Both the position numbers and the translations under genes were made by a program. From JANRLJ01 sp033762735 (GTDB taxonomy: Bacteria; Chloroflexota; Anaerolineae; Aggregatilineales; Phototrophicaceae), in contig JANRLJ010000093.1 of the NCBI GenBank assembly GCA_033762735.1, positions 1-60,647 of the forward strand: a stretch of DNA of 60,647 bases, in the 5' to 3' direction. The notes under the pieces are model-generated. The model was not told the origin of the DNA, did not search any database, and saw only the letters and a program-made list of their open reading frames with translations. Positions 26,686-35,900 of the stretch are shown one piece after another. Numbering within the stretch: position 1 is the stretch's first letter; each line of letters starts with the position of its first letter.

Positions 26686-26781
26686 GGTCTGACAACGCTC
26701 AGCGTGTCAGGTCTGACAACGCTTACCGTGTCAGGTCTGACAATGCTTGGCGCATCAGGACTGACAGCCCTTACGGTATCA
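26686..26781 (+). repeat. 24-bp tandem repeat, four copies
   Basis: Units begin GGTCTGACAACGCT and end in TCA; the fourth is the most diverged. Read in one frame they give GLTTLSVS, GLTTLTVS, GLTMLGAS and GLTALTVS before a stop, but no start codon precedes them. Confidence 0.85.
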
Positions 26782-26835
26782 GGACGCTGCTGACCCTTCC
26801 TAACCCCCCAGGAAAAGGGTATAGGCGCGAAGTGC

Positions 26836-26844
26836 TGCTACAAT
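26836..26844 (+). promoter_or_regulatory. Extended -10 promoter of the first AAA+ gene
   Basis: TGCTACAAT, the same form as TGCTATAAT at 9216 and TGCTATACT at 32705. No -35 box is visible. Transcript start would be near 26851. Confidence 0.45.
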
Positions 26845-26906
26845 TAAAGTAAACATGCGAGACTGACGCATTACCCCGATGAAATGGTTGAGATAGGTTA
26901 ACGGTG

Positions 26907-28235
26907 ATGTTTGATTACTCCGAAGCGGCCTCCAGCGTGGCCTGGTCGTTAAAACTGGATGTGATGAAAAGCTGGATCGAGGCCGAATGGGTGCCGCGCT
27001 TCCCGCAAAAGACGCTGCTGACGTTCCGCACGACCAGCACCGTCGTGCGCGATGATGTGGTGGAGCGGTTCAGCCCGGAGTTCGCGCTGCCCGGTGGCTA
27101 CTTCTTCCTTCATTATAAGATGGAGCCGTGCAGCGTCATCCCGCAGATTAACGACTACAACAACGATGGCGCGATCACCCACCGCACGGGCGCGTTCGTT
27201 TATGAATTCGCCAATCCCGAAAGCGGCGAAACCGTGCAGGCACTCGCCATCAGCGCCCATTATAAGGATGATGGCTGGAGTCCGATCACGCTGGTGTGCC
27301 TGGAGCAGGACATGCTCCCGCTGTGGGCGGCCTTCGCGAAGGAATGCAACCGCCTGGGCAATTCGTTCCAGTCCACCAAAGAGGTGATGGTCATCGGCGG
27401 GCGCAGCGATTCCTTCCAGCCGATCAATAGCTGGGACGACGTGATTCTGCCGGCAGACCTCAAGCTGGAGATTCAGGAAGATGTGCAGTCGTTCTTCGCG
27501 AAGGGCGTGGATGTCTATAAGCGCCTGAGCCTGAAGCCGTTCCGCAAGCTGCTGCTGGCGGGCGTCCCCGGCACGGGCAAGACCATGATCTGCTCGGCGC
27601 TGTCAAAGTGGGCGCTCGACCAGGGGCATCTGGTGATTTATGTCTCCAGCGCGGAAAAATCGCAGCGCGACCGTTACGGCTCCGGCTTCACCAACATTCA
27701 GGACGCGCTCGGCATCGCGGCCAATTCCAGCCATCCGACGCTGATCCTGCTGGAAGAGATCGACGCTTATCTGCGCGAAGGCGAAAAGGCGCTGGTGCTG
27801 AATGTGCTGGACGGGTCGGAGTCGGAGATCAACGAGCGCGGGACGCTGCTGGTGGCGACGACCAACTATCCCGAAAAGATCGACGAGCGCGTGCTCAAGC
27901 GCCCTGGCCGCCTCGACCGCATTTTCATCATCCCCGAAACGCGCGGGTTGGACGACGCGGAGCAAATGCTGCGGCGTTACCTGGGCGGGATGTGGCGCGA
28001 CGAACACAGTGCCATCGTACCGGAACTGGTCGGCTACCCCGGCGCGTTCATCCGCGAGGTGGCGATCTATGCGCTGACACAGGTAGCCTATGATGATCTG
28101 GATGTGCTGGCGCTGGAAACACTGGAAAAGTCGTTCAAGGGGTTGAAGTCGCAGATCGACGCCCGCGAGGATTTTCTCAGCCGCCGCCGCGAGTTCGGCT
28201 TCTCGCGCCTGGGCAACGGGAATCATGGGTGGTGA
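26907..28235 (+). CDS. AAA+ ATPase (copy 1 of two paralogues)
   Basis: 442 residues. An N-terminal domain of about 190 residues of unknown fold is followed by one AAA+ module. It has Walker A LLAGVPGTGKTMICSAL (about 215), Walker B LILLEEIDAYL (about 280), sensor-1 TLLVATTNYPE and the arginine-finger region RVLKRPGRLDRIFIIPE. A helical lid ends in GAFIREVAIYALTQVAYDDL. It is most like Cdc48/FtsH-type single-ring ATPases but has no protease part. GTG 26904 directly before ATG 26907 could also serve. A paralogue of the same length lies inverted at 41528-42859 and the two share most of the AAA+ module. Confidence 0.88.
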   Translation: MFDYSEAASSVAWSLKLDVMKSWIEAEWVPRFPQKTLLTFRTTSTVVRDDVVERFSPEFALPGGYFFLHYKMEPCSVIPQINDYNNDGAITHRTGAFVYEFANPESGETVQALAISAHYKDDGWSPITLVCLEQDMLPLWAAFAKECNRLGNSFQSTKEVMVIGGRSDSFQPINSWDDVILPADLKLEIQEDVQSFFAKGVDVYKRLSLKPFRKLLLAGVPGTGKTMICSALSKWALDQGHLVIYVSSAEKSQRDRYGSGFTNIQDALGIAANSSHPTLILLEEIDAYLREGEKALVLNVLDGSESEINERGTLLVATTNYPEKIDERVLKRPGRLDRIFIIPETRGLDDAEQMLRRYLGGMWRDEHSAIVPELVGYPGAFIREVAIYALTQVAYDDLDVLALETLEKSFKGLKSQIDAREDFLSRRREFGFSRLGNGNHGW

Positions 28236-28288
28236 TTTAGTACAAGAGTTTCCATTTTACCTCGTTCATCATGTGTCCTTCGTTTTTA

Positions 28289-28308
28289 GGGCAAGGCATG
28301 CCTTGCCC
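28289..28308. repeat. Perfect palindromic dyad repeat
   Basis: GGGCAAGGCATGCCTTGCCC in the gap after the AAA+ gene, one of the window's small hairpins. Confidence 0.6.
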
Positions 28309-28516
28309 CTACAATCCACGTCTTTAATCTGGTTACATACAACAAAACAACCAGTCAGAAAACGAGCAATTGAAAATGCAATCGTTCTTTTTGGATTATT
28401 TTAGTAGCCTCTTACGAACTTCTGATGAAGGCATCTTAAAGTGGGGGTACTCTAGAGGACAGTCATACGAAGCTTCGAATCACAGCAAACGCTCGTTAGC
28501 AAAAGGGAGGCCAGCA

Positions 28517-28774
28517 ATGGCGGACAAAAACAAAAGCGAACGCGGCTTTGCATCGATGGATGAAGAAAAACAGCGCGAGATCGCCAGCAAGGGCGGGCGC
28601 GCGGCGCATGAAAAAGGCACAGCGCACGAATTTACCTCTGAAGAAGCGCGGGAAGCCGGGCGCAAGGGCGGCGAGGCCGTCAGCCGGGACCGCGAACACA
28701 TGGCCGAAATCGGGCGCAAGGGTGGTGAATCCAGCGGCGGCAGCCGTCGCGGGGGCAGCAACGACGACGAGTAG
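28517..28774 (+). CDS. KGG-repeat general stress protein
   Basis: 85 very hydrophilic residues with three KGG units (IASKGGRAAHEKG, AGRKGGEAVSRD, IGRKGGESSGG) and a FASMDEEKQREIA opening. This is the stress-induced KGG family related to GsiB and Con-10. Such proteins are thought to protect cells during desiccation or osmotic stress. Start ATG 28517 has GGGAGG six bases upstream; the 49 codons before it are not coding. A strong terminator follows at 28813. Confidence 0.9.
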   Translation: MADKNKSERGFASMDEEKQREIASKGGRAAHEKGTAHEFTSEEAREAGRKGGEAVSRDREHMAEIGRKGGESSGGSRRGGSNDDE

Positions 28775-28812
28775 CACCAGGCTGGCTCGGCGTAACCGAA
28801 GATGACGAAGGG

Positions 28813-28851
28813 AAGAACCCCGTCTGGTGAATTTACCGGACGGGGTTCTTT
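28813..28851. terminator. Bidirectional rho-independent terminator
   Basis: AAGAACCCCGTC pairs with GACGGGGTTCTT around a loop whose TGG/CCG bases may extend the stem. T-rich on one side and A-rich on the other, between convergent genes, so it can serve both. Confidence 0.85.
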
Positions 28852-28890
28852 GATTCCGTTAAAGCGTGACTGACTTACCAAGTCCGTGCC

Positions 28891-31488
28891 CTACTGTGAC
28901 AGAATATCGCGGAACAACGGCTCCATGCTTGGGTCAACCTGCACCGCGCACTCTGCATAAGAGCGGAACAGCTCGTCCTGTTCTTCTACCGGCGCGGCGG
29001 GGTTGAAGGCAGGCAGCGCTGCCGTACAGGTGAGGAAATCGCGGGCGAACGTCTCTGCGCTGGCGAGTTCCTGCATCAGATCGGCATTGCGCAGCACGTA
29101 GTTATCGAAGGCGCGGGACAGCCAGTATTTGACCAGCGCGGTGCTCATGGAATCGCTGGCCGAGAGCGGGGATGGGAAAATCACCGTGCTGGGCTGGTCG
29201 AGCAGCGCACTGTACTGCTGGTAAAAATCGACCGTGCCCTGCCCCTGTGAGGCGAGCACCGCTTCTGCCCCGATCTGTGATCGCCGCGCGGGCATGGCTG
29301 TGAATAGTTCGGGGTGCTGGGCAATGGTACTGATAAAACGGTAGCAGGCATCCCGATTCTGCGCAGTCGCGCTGATATAGGCCGCGCCAATTTCGTAAGA
29401 GGCCGCGTTGTACTGATTGCCGCGCGGGAACAGAGTCAACTGGTAAGGTTCGTTGGAGAACAGGAAATTGCTGTTGAAGCCTTCCAGCACTTCATCATAA
29501 ATCGGGTTTTCGCGGGTGGCCGCGCCGCCCGGGTCAGTGCCGGTCAGGTCAATGTAGCGGTAGCTGCCCCCCTTCCCCAGATCAAGCACCTGGCGGATGG
29601 CATCGACGTTGGTCTGCGCAGTGAAAGCAATCGTCGGCGGCGTGGTCGTCAGATCGAGCGGGAGTCCACCATACGCGGCGACCAGCATCAGCAGATAGGT
29701 AATGTCGGGGTTCTGGGGACTATAGGGGCGTACCTGGTTATTGCTGGCGAGCAGGCTGCTCACCGTACTGGCGAACTGATCGACCGTCCATCCATCCGTC
29801 GGTATCGACAGGCCAAGTGTAGTGAACTGCGTCGCGTCATACCACATCACGAACGGCTGCAGCACCAGAGGGTAGCCCCACGTTAGGCCATCGCGCTGCA
29901 TCTGCCCCAGCACACCGGGCACAAAATCCGCCGGGTTGTAATTGGGGTCGGTGGTCAGGTACGGGTCAAGATTAATCAGCAGGCTCAAATTCGCGCTGGG
30001 CACCACATTCGAGGTCTGGATAAAGCAGTCCTGCGTTTGCGCGGCTTCATCCGGTGCCAGCAGCCCCACTTGCAGGTTGACCGCGCCGACATTCGGATCT
30101 GCAGCGGCGAACTCTGCGATCACTTCTTCCCAACGTTCCTGGGTCGGAAGCTGCGCAGCGAGGGTATTCACGCCAAAATTCAGCGCGATCTCGCCGGGCG
30201 CAAGCGGAGCAGGGGTCGCAACCTGGGCAACCTCCAGCGTTTCCCCTGCACGCAGGGCAGCGACGTTCAGTGACTCGGCAACATCTGTTTCTGCCTGCGC
30301 GATTCCAGCCTGTGGTGAAATACTGCTCTGGCGGGCTTCCAGAAAGGCCAGTTCAAGATAATCAGAAAAATTGGCGGCAGAGATTGGCAGCCCATTGAGC
30401 AGACCTTCCCGCAGCACAGCCTGATTTTCTGCCGAGAAGTTGGTAAAGAAAAATTCGGTGGGGGCATCAGTGCGGGTAGGGTAGCTGAACAGAAATTCCG
30501 CGAACTCCGTTCGGGTTGAAAGAAACTGTACCAGTTCATAAGCCTGCTGTGGATAGGCCGTACCCGCGCTCACGGCAAACCCCGCAGGGTCAAGGAAGAC
30601 AATTCCCCCCGGCAACAGGGCAGCCCGGCGCATATTGGGATTGTTGGGGTCCATCGCGAACGTTGCGACCGAAAAATGGCTTTCCAGCCGCAGCGGCACC
30701 TGGCCGATATCGCCCGAATATTGTGTACCGGCTGCGCCGGACACGTCCAGTTGGCTCCACAGGTCAGTCAGCGCAGCAAATTCAGGCATGGTAAAGCGCG
30801 GAAGATCAGGCGTGGCGGCGCGGTCGATATAATCGGTTTGAAGAAAACTGCGCAGCAGCAGCCCAGAAACGTAATTTGAGGAAAAACCGGGAAGCGTCAC
30901 GCGATTGGAGCTGTCACGCCGGGTGAGGGCTTCAATTGCAGTGCCAAATTCGCTCAGCGTCCAAGTGGGTTGGGGATAGGCAACTCCGGCAGCATCAAAC
31001 GCCTCCGGGTCGTAATTGAACAGGATAATATCGGTTGTAAAGGGAATAGCCCAGGTGCCATCATCCCACTGATAATTTTGCAGCACACCGGGAATAAAGG
31101 GGGTGGGGGTCATCGAAGGATCAGCCGCCAGCAGGGGCGACAGATTCAGGAAGTAGCCTGCGGCGGTAGCGTGGGGCGTGAGCGTAAAGGCAGTGGCAAA
31201 CAGCACATCCGCGCTTTCAGCATATGTACGCGCGGCGTTGAGATGATCTTCCAGGCCAAAGGACGGCGGGGCATAGAATGCATCATCCCCCGCATCCTGC
31301 ACCGTCACCCGTACACCGGGATAAGCGCTGCTGAACTCTTGCAGAAGTTCCGGCGTAAACAGCGGCATAAAATCGGCAGGCACCGCGACCGAAAGCGGAA
31401 TTTCGGCCTGTGCTTGAGTGTCAGCAGCAGGCACGAGGCTTATCAGCAGCGCCGTCAGCACAAACAGAAGCAGGGATTTTATACGCAT
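28891..31488 (-). CDS. Tandem (double) extracellular solute-binding protein
   Basis: 865 residues. A signal peptide (RIKSLLLFVLTALLISLV, cut near TQAQA) is followed by two family-1 solute-binding domains in one chain. The first, about 30-410, has FIPGVLQNYQWDDGTWAIPF; the second, about 440-800, has the matching FVPGVLGQMQRDGLTWGYPL. Each carries the hinge pattern PxxWTxxxF (PTWTLSEFGT; DGWTVDQFAS). No lipobox Cys is present, and no ABC permease genes adjoin. The C-terminal 60 residues have two Cys. Start ATG 31488 opens the signal peptide; the 58 codons to 31662 are not coding. Confidence 0.85.
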   Translation of the reverse strand: MRIKSLLLFVLTALLISLVPAADTQAQAEIPLSVAVPADFMPLFTPELLQEFSSAYPGVRVTVQDAGDDAFYAPPSFGLEDHLNAARTYAESADVLFATAFTLTPHATAAGYFLNLSPLLAADPSMTPTPFIPGVLQNYQWDDGTWAIPFTTDIILFNYDPEAFDAAGVAYPQPTWTLSEFGTAIEALTRRDSSNRVTLPGFSSNYVSGLLLRSFLQTDYIDRAATPDLPRFTMPEFAALTDLWSQLDVSGAAGTQYSGDIGQVPLRLESHFSVATFAMDPNNPNMRRAALLPGGIVFLDPAGFAVSAGTAYPQQAYELVQFLSTRTEFAEFLFSYPTRTDAPTEFFFTNFSAENQAVLREGLLNGLPISAANFSDYLELAFLEARQSSISPQAGIAQAETDVAESLNVAALRAGETLEVAQVATPAPLAPGEIALNFGVNTLAAQLPTQERWEEVIAEFAAADPNVGAVNLQVGLLAPDEAAQTQDCFIQTSNVVPSANLSLLINLDPYLTTDPNYNPADFVPGVLGQMQRDGLTWGYPLVLQPFVMWYDATQFTTLGLSIPTDGWTVDQFASTVSSLLASNNQVRPYSPQNPDITYLLMLVAAYGGLPLDLTTTPPTIAFTAQTNVDAIRQVLDLGKGGSYRYIDLTGTDPGGAATRENPIYDEVLEGFNSNFLFSNEPYQLTLFPRGNQYNAASYEIGAAYISATAQNRDACYRFISTIAQHPELFTAMPARRSQIGAEAVLASQGQGTVDFYQQYSALLDQPSTVIFPSPLSASDSMSTALVKYWLSRAFDNYVLRNADLMQELASAETFARDFLTCTAALPAFNPAAPVEEQDELFRSYAECAVQVDPSMEPLFRDILSQ

Positions 31489-31577
31489 GTTGATGTTCTT
31501 TCCTTTGGAAGATGGCATTAAAGCAGAGGCGAATAACGAAGAGAGCATATACATGATATGTAGAGAACGTATAAAAA

Positions 31578-31602
31578 AAGAGGAGGCGCAATGCGCCTCC
31601 CT
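31578..31602 (-). terminator. Rho-independent terminator
   Basis: Minus-strand GGAGGCGCA / TGCGCCTCC stem with almost no loop, followed by TCTTTTTTTAT, just past the stop of the small secreted protein at 31625. Confidence 0.88.
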
Positions 31603-31624
31603 TGTGATGTAGTCCCTGCAATTA

Positions 31625-32044
31625 TCAGCCGCTGGTATAAGAAGACCAACCGCCACGAGCATTCAAGGTTTGCCGAATGTAGGGATACCAGTTGGCGATG
31701 ACGATGCCCCAGAAGTAACGGCTGAACCGGGCGCTGCCTGCCAGAGTCACGCTGTAACGGCCAACACCGCCGGAAATCGAGCTGCCGTAGAAGTAGCGGA
31801 AGTTGTAGCCAGAGCCGCTCTGCGCGATGCGGGTACGGCTCCAGGAGGTGATGAAGAAACCGTTGTAGCTCCAGGTGGTGCGCTGGGTGTAGCGGGCATT
31901 GCCCAGGGAGCGCCAGGTGGTGAGGGTCTTGGTGGCCTGGGCGCTGGGGCCTTCGTTACCGGCGGCGCTGACGGTGAGGGCCGGGGCGATGGTGCAGACC
32001 AGAAGGAGGACGGCGAGCAGGACGAGTACCATTTTCTTTTTCAT
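31625..32044 (-). CDS. Small secreted aromatic-rich protein
   Basis: 139 residues, not recognised. Signal peptide KKKMVLVLLAVLLLVCTIAP, cut near VSA-AG. The mature part is rich in Ser, Tyr, Trp and Arg (WRSLGNARYTQRTTWSYNGF; RYFYGSSISGGVGRYSVTL), fitting a small beta-sandwich. It has its own terminator and a long AT-rich upstream region, so it is probably a single-gene unit. Start ATG 32044 (ORF to 32080 is longer but lacks coding look). Confidence 0.65.
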   Translation of the reverse strand: MKKKMVLVLLAVLLLVCTIAPALTVSAAGNEGPSAQATKTLTTWRSLGNARYTQRTTWSYNGFFITSWSRTRIAQSGSGYNFRYFYGSSISGGVGRYSVTLAGSARFSRYFWGIVIANWYPYIRQTLNARGGWSSYTSG

Positions 32045-32917
32045 TGCGGAAGTTATCCTTTTTTGTAAAACGACCGACAATCAACAGGTTAAGCGCATAA
32101 TTTCTACAAATCAAGTGGATACAGAATTTACGTTTTTCGCCAATGATCATCCTGCTTGATTCTAACCTAATTCTTATGAAATAGTTTGTTATTATTGACA
32201 GGGTTGATGCACCATTTTACCCTCGGAGCATATAGTTATTTACAAATTTATTATAAAAATTTTCAAGTTATGAAAATAGTAAAAACTTTTTAGCAGGTCA
32301 TTGCGCATCATTTCACACAGCCTAAGTAAGACCAGTCCTGTATCATCTTCAAAACAACCTTGAATTGTCTTTATTTTATTTCAAATCTGAATTACACAAT
32401 TTTAGATTGTACATCGTCCGATAATGCCCATTGACATCATATTACAGAACGAATAATCAGAATGATCAACCTTGGTATGGTCGGTTCTTAAGCAGCAGTT
32501 CATAATTGAATTCTTATTGTTCAATTTTTCATTACGAAAATTTTATATTTTGTGTCTTTTATTGTTTTTGACACTTCATCTTTTTCTTACATGGATTATT
32601 CCAATCAATCCGACTTTTTCACTTGTTACAGATTACAATCCCAATTCCTTCTGAATTTCAACCATAATCCCACCTGAGTAGGGGGACACAGTGCACAGTC
32701 TTAATGCTATACTTTTACAAAATTCAAAAATACTGAACCTTAGGCGTGGCATGGTCAGACTTTGGTCGCAAGACCCCGCTAAAGGCGCACCAACCTTTTC
32801 GTCAAGCAAGACCTGTCCTGGCGGGAGAGATGCCCGGCTTGAACGCAACCGCACCGGACACAGCAGCGTGAACTTGGGGGCGAACGCTGCGCCAAGAATG
32901 CGCCTCCGGGAATTTAC
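32045..32917. other. AT-rich gap and GC-rich leader of the metalloprotease gene
   Basis: No gene seen. From 32160 to 32650 the sequence is markedly AT-rich. An extended -10 promoter sits at 32705-32713. From about 32720 to 32917 follows a GC-rich untranslated leader of some 200 bases, long enough to fold; I could not match it to a known riboswitch. Confidence 0.55.
32705..32713 (+). promoter_or_regulatory. Extended -10 promoter of the metalloprotease gene
   Basis: TGCTATACT, with a predicted transcript start near 32720 and a 200-base leader. Confidence 0.5.
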
Positions 32918-35900
32918 ATGACCAACACCCGCAGCAACGCGAAACGCATCGTCGTGGGACTGAGTTTTTTGGGCTTCTTCTGGCTGGCGGCGCTGCTGAT
33001 GCTGCTTCAGCCGGGCGAGGTACAGGCCGAGTCATCCGTACACATTCTCGCGCAGCAGCCGACTCCCCCATCCGCATCGTTGGGTGCGCCGGGTTCCGTG
33101 ACCACCCTTTCGGGCTGGATCACCTTTGTCTATGGGGATCCGCCACCCGTCGCCGGTGGGGTCAGCAGCATCGCCCCAGCGCAGTCCAGCGCGAATCAGG
33201 GTGGGCTGATCGTGACGCTGGTAGACGCGGCAGGGAAACCACTGGCACAGCTTGAGCCGGACTGGAGCTACACGCAGTTGGCCGGGCAGTATGTGCAGGT
33301 GACGGGAGAGGTCAGTCCACAGCCCGCCCAGACGAATGCCCCGGCACAGATCGACGTGCAGGTCATCACGCCTTTGGCCGGGGATGAAGTGGCCGGGCCG
33401 GGTCTGCCAAGCGTGAGCGGCTCACAGCCCTGGGTAAACGTGCTGTGCAGGTTCGCCAACGACCCCTCTACGCCCTACCCCGTCAGCTATTACAACGGCC
33501 TGTTCGCCAACAGCTACGAAGGCCTCGACCACTACTGGCGGCAGATTTCCTATAACACCATCAACCTGATTGGCTCCACCACCACAACGCAGTGGGTTAC
33601 GCTGCCCCACCCGCGCCTCTATTACATCCCCAACAACAACACCAGCGCCAATCTGGGGCAGCTTGCTGAAGACTGCACCCGCGCCGCCGACAGCACGATT
33701 CGCTTTCCCAATTTCGTCGGCATCAATCTGATGTTCAACGCCCCGCTCGACTGCTGCGCCTGGGGCGGGACGTATGCGCTGAATCTGGATGACGAAATCC
33801 GCACCTACCGCGTGACCTGGCTGCCGCCCTGGGCACAGGGGCCGGACGTGATCGCGCATGAGATGGGACACGGCTTTGGGATGCCGCATTCGTCGGGGCC
33901 AGCGAACAACCCGCCGACCGGATTCAGCGTGTATGTCAGCCAGTGGGATGTGATGAGTGTCTCCGGCGGGGCGTGTGCCGATCTGGACAACGCCACCTCA
34001 CAGTTCTGCATCCCGCCGGGGCCGATTGCCTACCATCGAGAACTGGCCGGGTGGATTCCATCAAGGCGCATCGCAACGGTGCAGCCGGGTGATTCAGTCA
34101 CGGTCACGCTGGAACGGCTGACGCAGCCCCAATCCGGCAGCAGTATCCTGATGGGTAAAATCCCGATCAACAACTCCCCCACCCGCTTCTACAGCGTGGA
34201 AGTGCGCCTGACCAACGGCGGCTATGACCAGAGTGTGCCGGGGAACGCGGTCGTGATTCATGATGTGGACACCACCCGTACTACTAATGCCGGACATGCC
34301 TTCGTAGTGGATGCGGACAACAACTTCAACGTCAACGACGCCGGGGCGCGGTGGATGCCGGGGGAGACGTTCTACGACCCGGCCAATAACATTCGCATCC
34401 AGGTCGTCAGCGCCAGCGGCACAACCTTCACCGTGCGCATGACCAACAATGCCCTGCCCTGCGACACCGAAGTCGCCATTGGCAGCATCACCAGCCTGGT
34501 GAATGCAATTAACAGCGCCAACAACAATCCCGATACAAACGTGCTGTGCCTGGGCGCGAACAGCACCTACAGCGTGACCAGCATCAACAACAACACCGGG
34601 AGTCCCAACGGCCTGCCCGTCATCCGCACCCCGATTGTGATCCAGGGACGCGGCGCCACCATCACCCGTGCCGGGAACGCCGTCGATTTCCGTCTGTTCT
34701 ACGTCAACGGCGCGGGTTCGCTCACGCTCAATAACGTGACGGTGCGCGGCGGTGTGGGCGGGAATGCGCATGGACTGACGCAGGCAGGCGGCGGGGTATT
34801 CGTGCAGGGCGGCACGTTCAACGCGGTCGCCGCCACTATCACGGCCAATAATGGCCTGGACGGCAGCGGTGTGGCGGTCAGCGGCGGCACGGCGACGTTT
34901 TCCAACAGCAATGTGACCGATAACCAGGGTGATGGGGTGCTGGCGCGGAATTCCGGCTCTCCTGTGAACCTGACCATCAACGGGACGACCTTCGCCCGCA
35001 ACGGACGCAGCGGCATCCGGCGATTGCAGGAAGTCAACCTGAATGTGCAGAACAGCATCATTCAGGACAATCGCGGCACGGGCATCACCAGCGAGAGCAG
35101 CCGCCCGGCCATCATCAACCTGAGCTGTGTCGTGCGCAACAGTGCCCCGCCCGGAACGCCCAACGGCATCAACGCCAGCGCTGCATTGAACGCCGAATCG
35201 AACTGGTGGGGCAGCAGCGATGGCCCCTCCGGCGCGGGCGCAGGCCAGGGCGACAGCGTGAGCGCGACCGTCGATTTCCAGCCGTTTTCCAGTACGCCGC
35301 TGCTGGGCTGCCCTGCCCGCGTTCGCAATGATGGGATCGCCAGTGCCGAAGTAATTCCCGATGTGCCGTATGAGTACGTTCAGGACATCAGTGGGGCGAC
35401 CAGAGATGCCGCTGATCCAACGCTGTGCGCGGCGGATTTCTCGCGCACGGTGTGGTTCCGTTATACCCCTGCGGAAAATCATGATCTGGTCTTCAACACT
35501 TCCGGCAGTGATTTCGACACGGTGATCGCGGTCTATACAGGCAGCCCCGGCAGCCTGACGCAGGTCGCCTGTAACGATGACTCTGGCGAAAACCCCACCT
35601 CACAGGTCAGCTTCGACGCGGTGGCCGGGACGACCTATTTCCTGCTGGCGGGGGAAGTGGGGAATACGTCCTCCAGTGCGCCGCGCCCGCTGATCGTGCG
35701 GGTGCTCGACCCGACCGCTTCCATCGCTGGCCGCGTGACCGACGAGGCAGGCACACCGCTTGCGAACATTCAGGTCGGTCTGGAAGGGTCAGACATCACG
35801 GCCTGCACCAACGCCGACGGCACCTATGTGCTGAACGCTGTGCCGCTGGGCGGTTATCCGGTGTACGCAGGCGGCGATAACGACTGCGCGGGCGGCTCTG

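Larger units (their letters stand above)
26134..26903. other. Long upstream region of the AAA+ gene
   Basis: No convincing gene in 770 bp. Contents in order: a dyad GGGCGTAACGCGCTACGCCC (26357-26376), a CTTCGTGCCTTCGTGG-type repeat (26476-26536), a 4 x 24-bp tandem repeat (26686-26781) and an extended -10 promoter (26836-26844). Confidence 0.65.

Noticed and set aside
32720..32917. Possible c-di-GMP or cobalamin riboswitch
   Set aside because: A few words resemble riboswitch cores, but the conserved blocks do not line up with either consensus, so it is kept only as an unexplained leader.
34094..35482. 462-residue open frame on the minus strand
   Set aside because: Antisense to the metalloprotease gene whose domains are clear; its own sequence has no family features.
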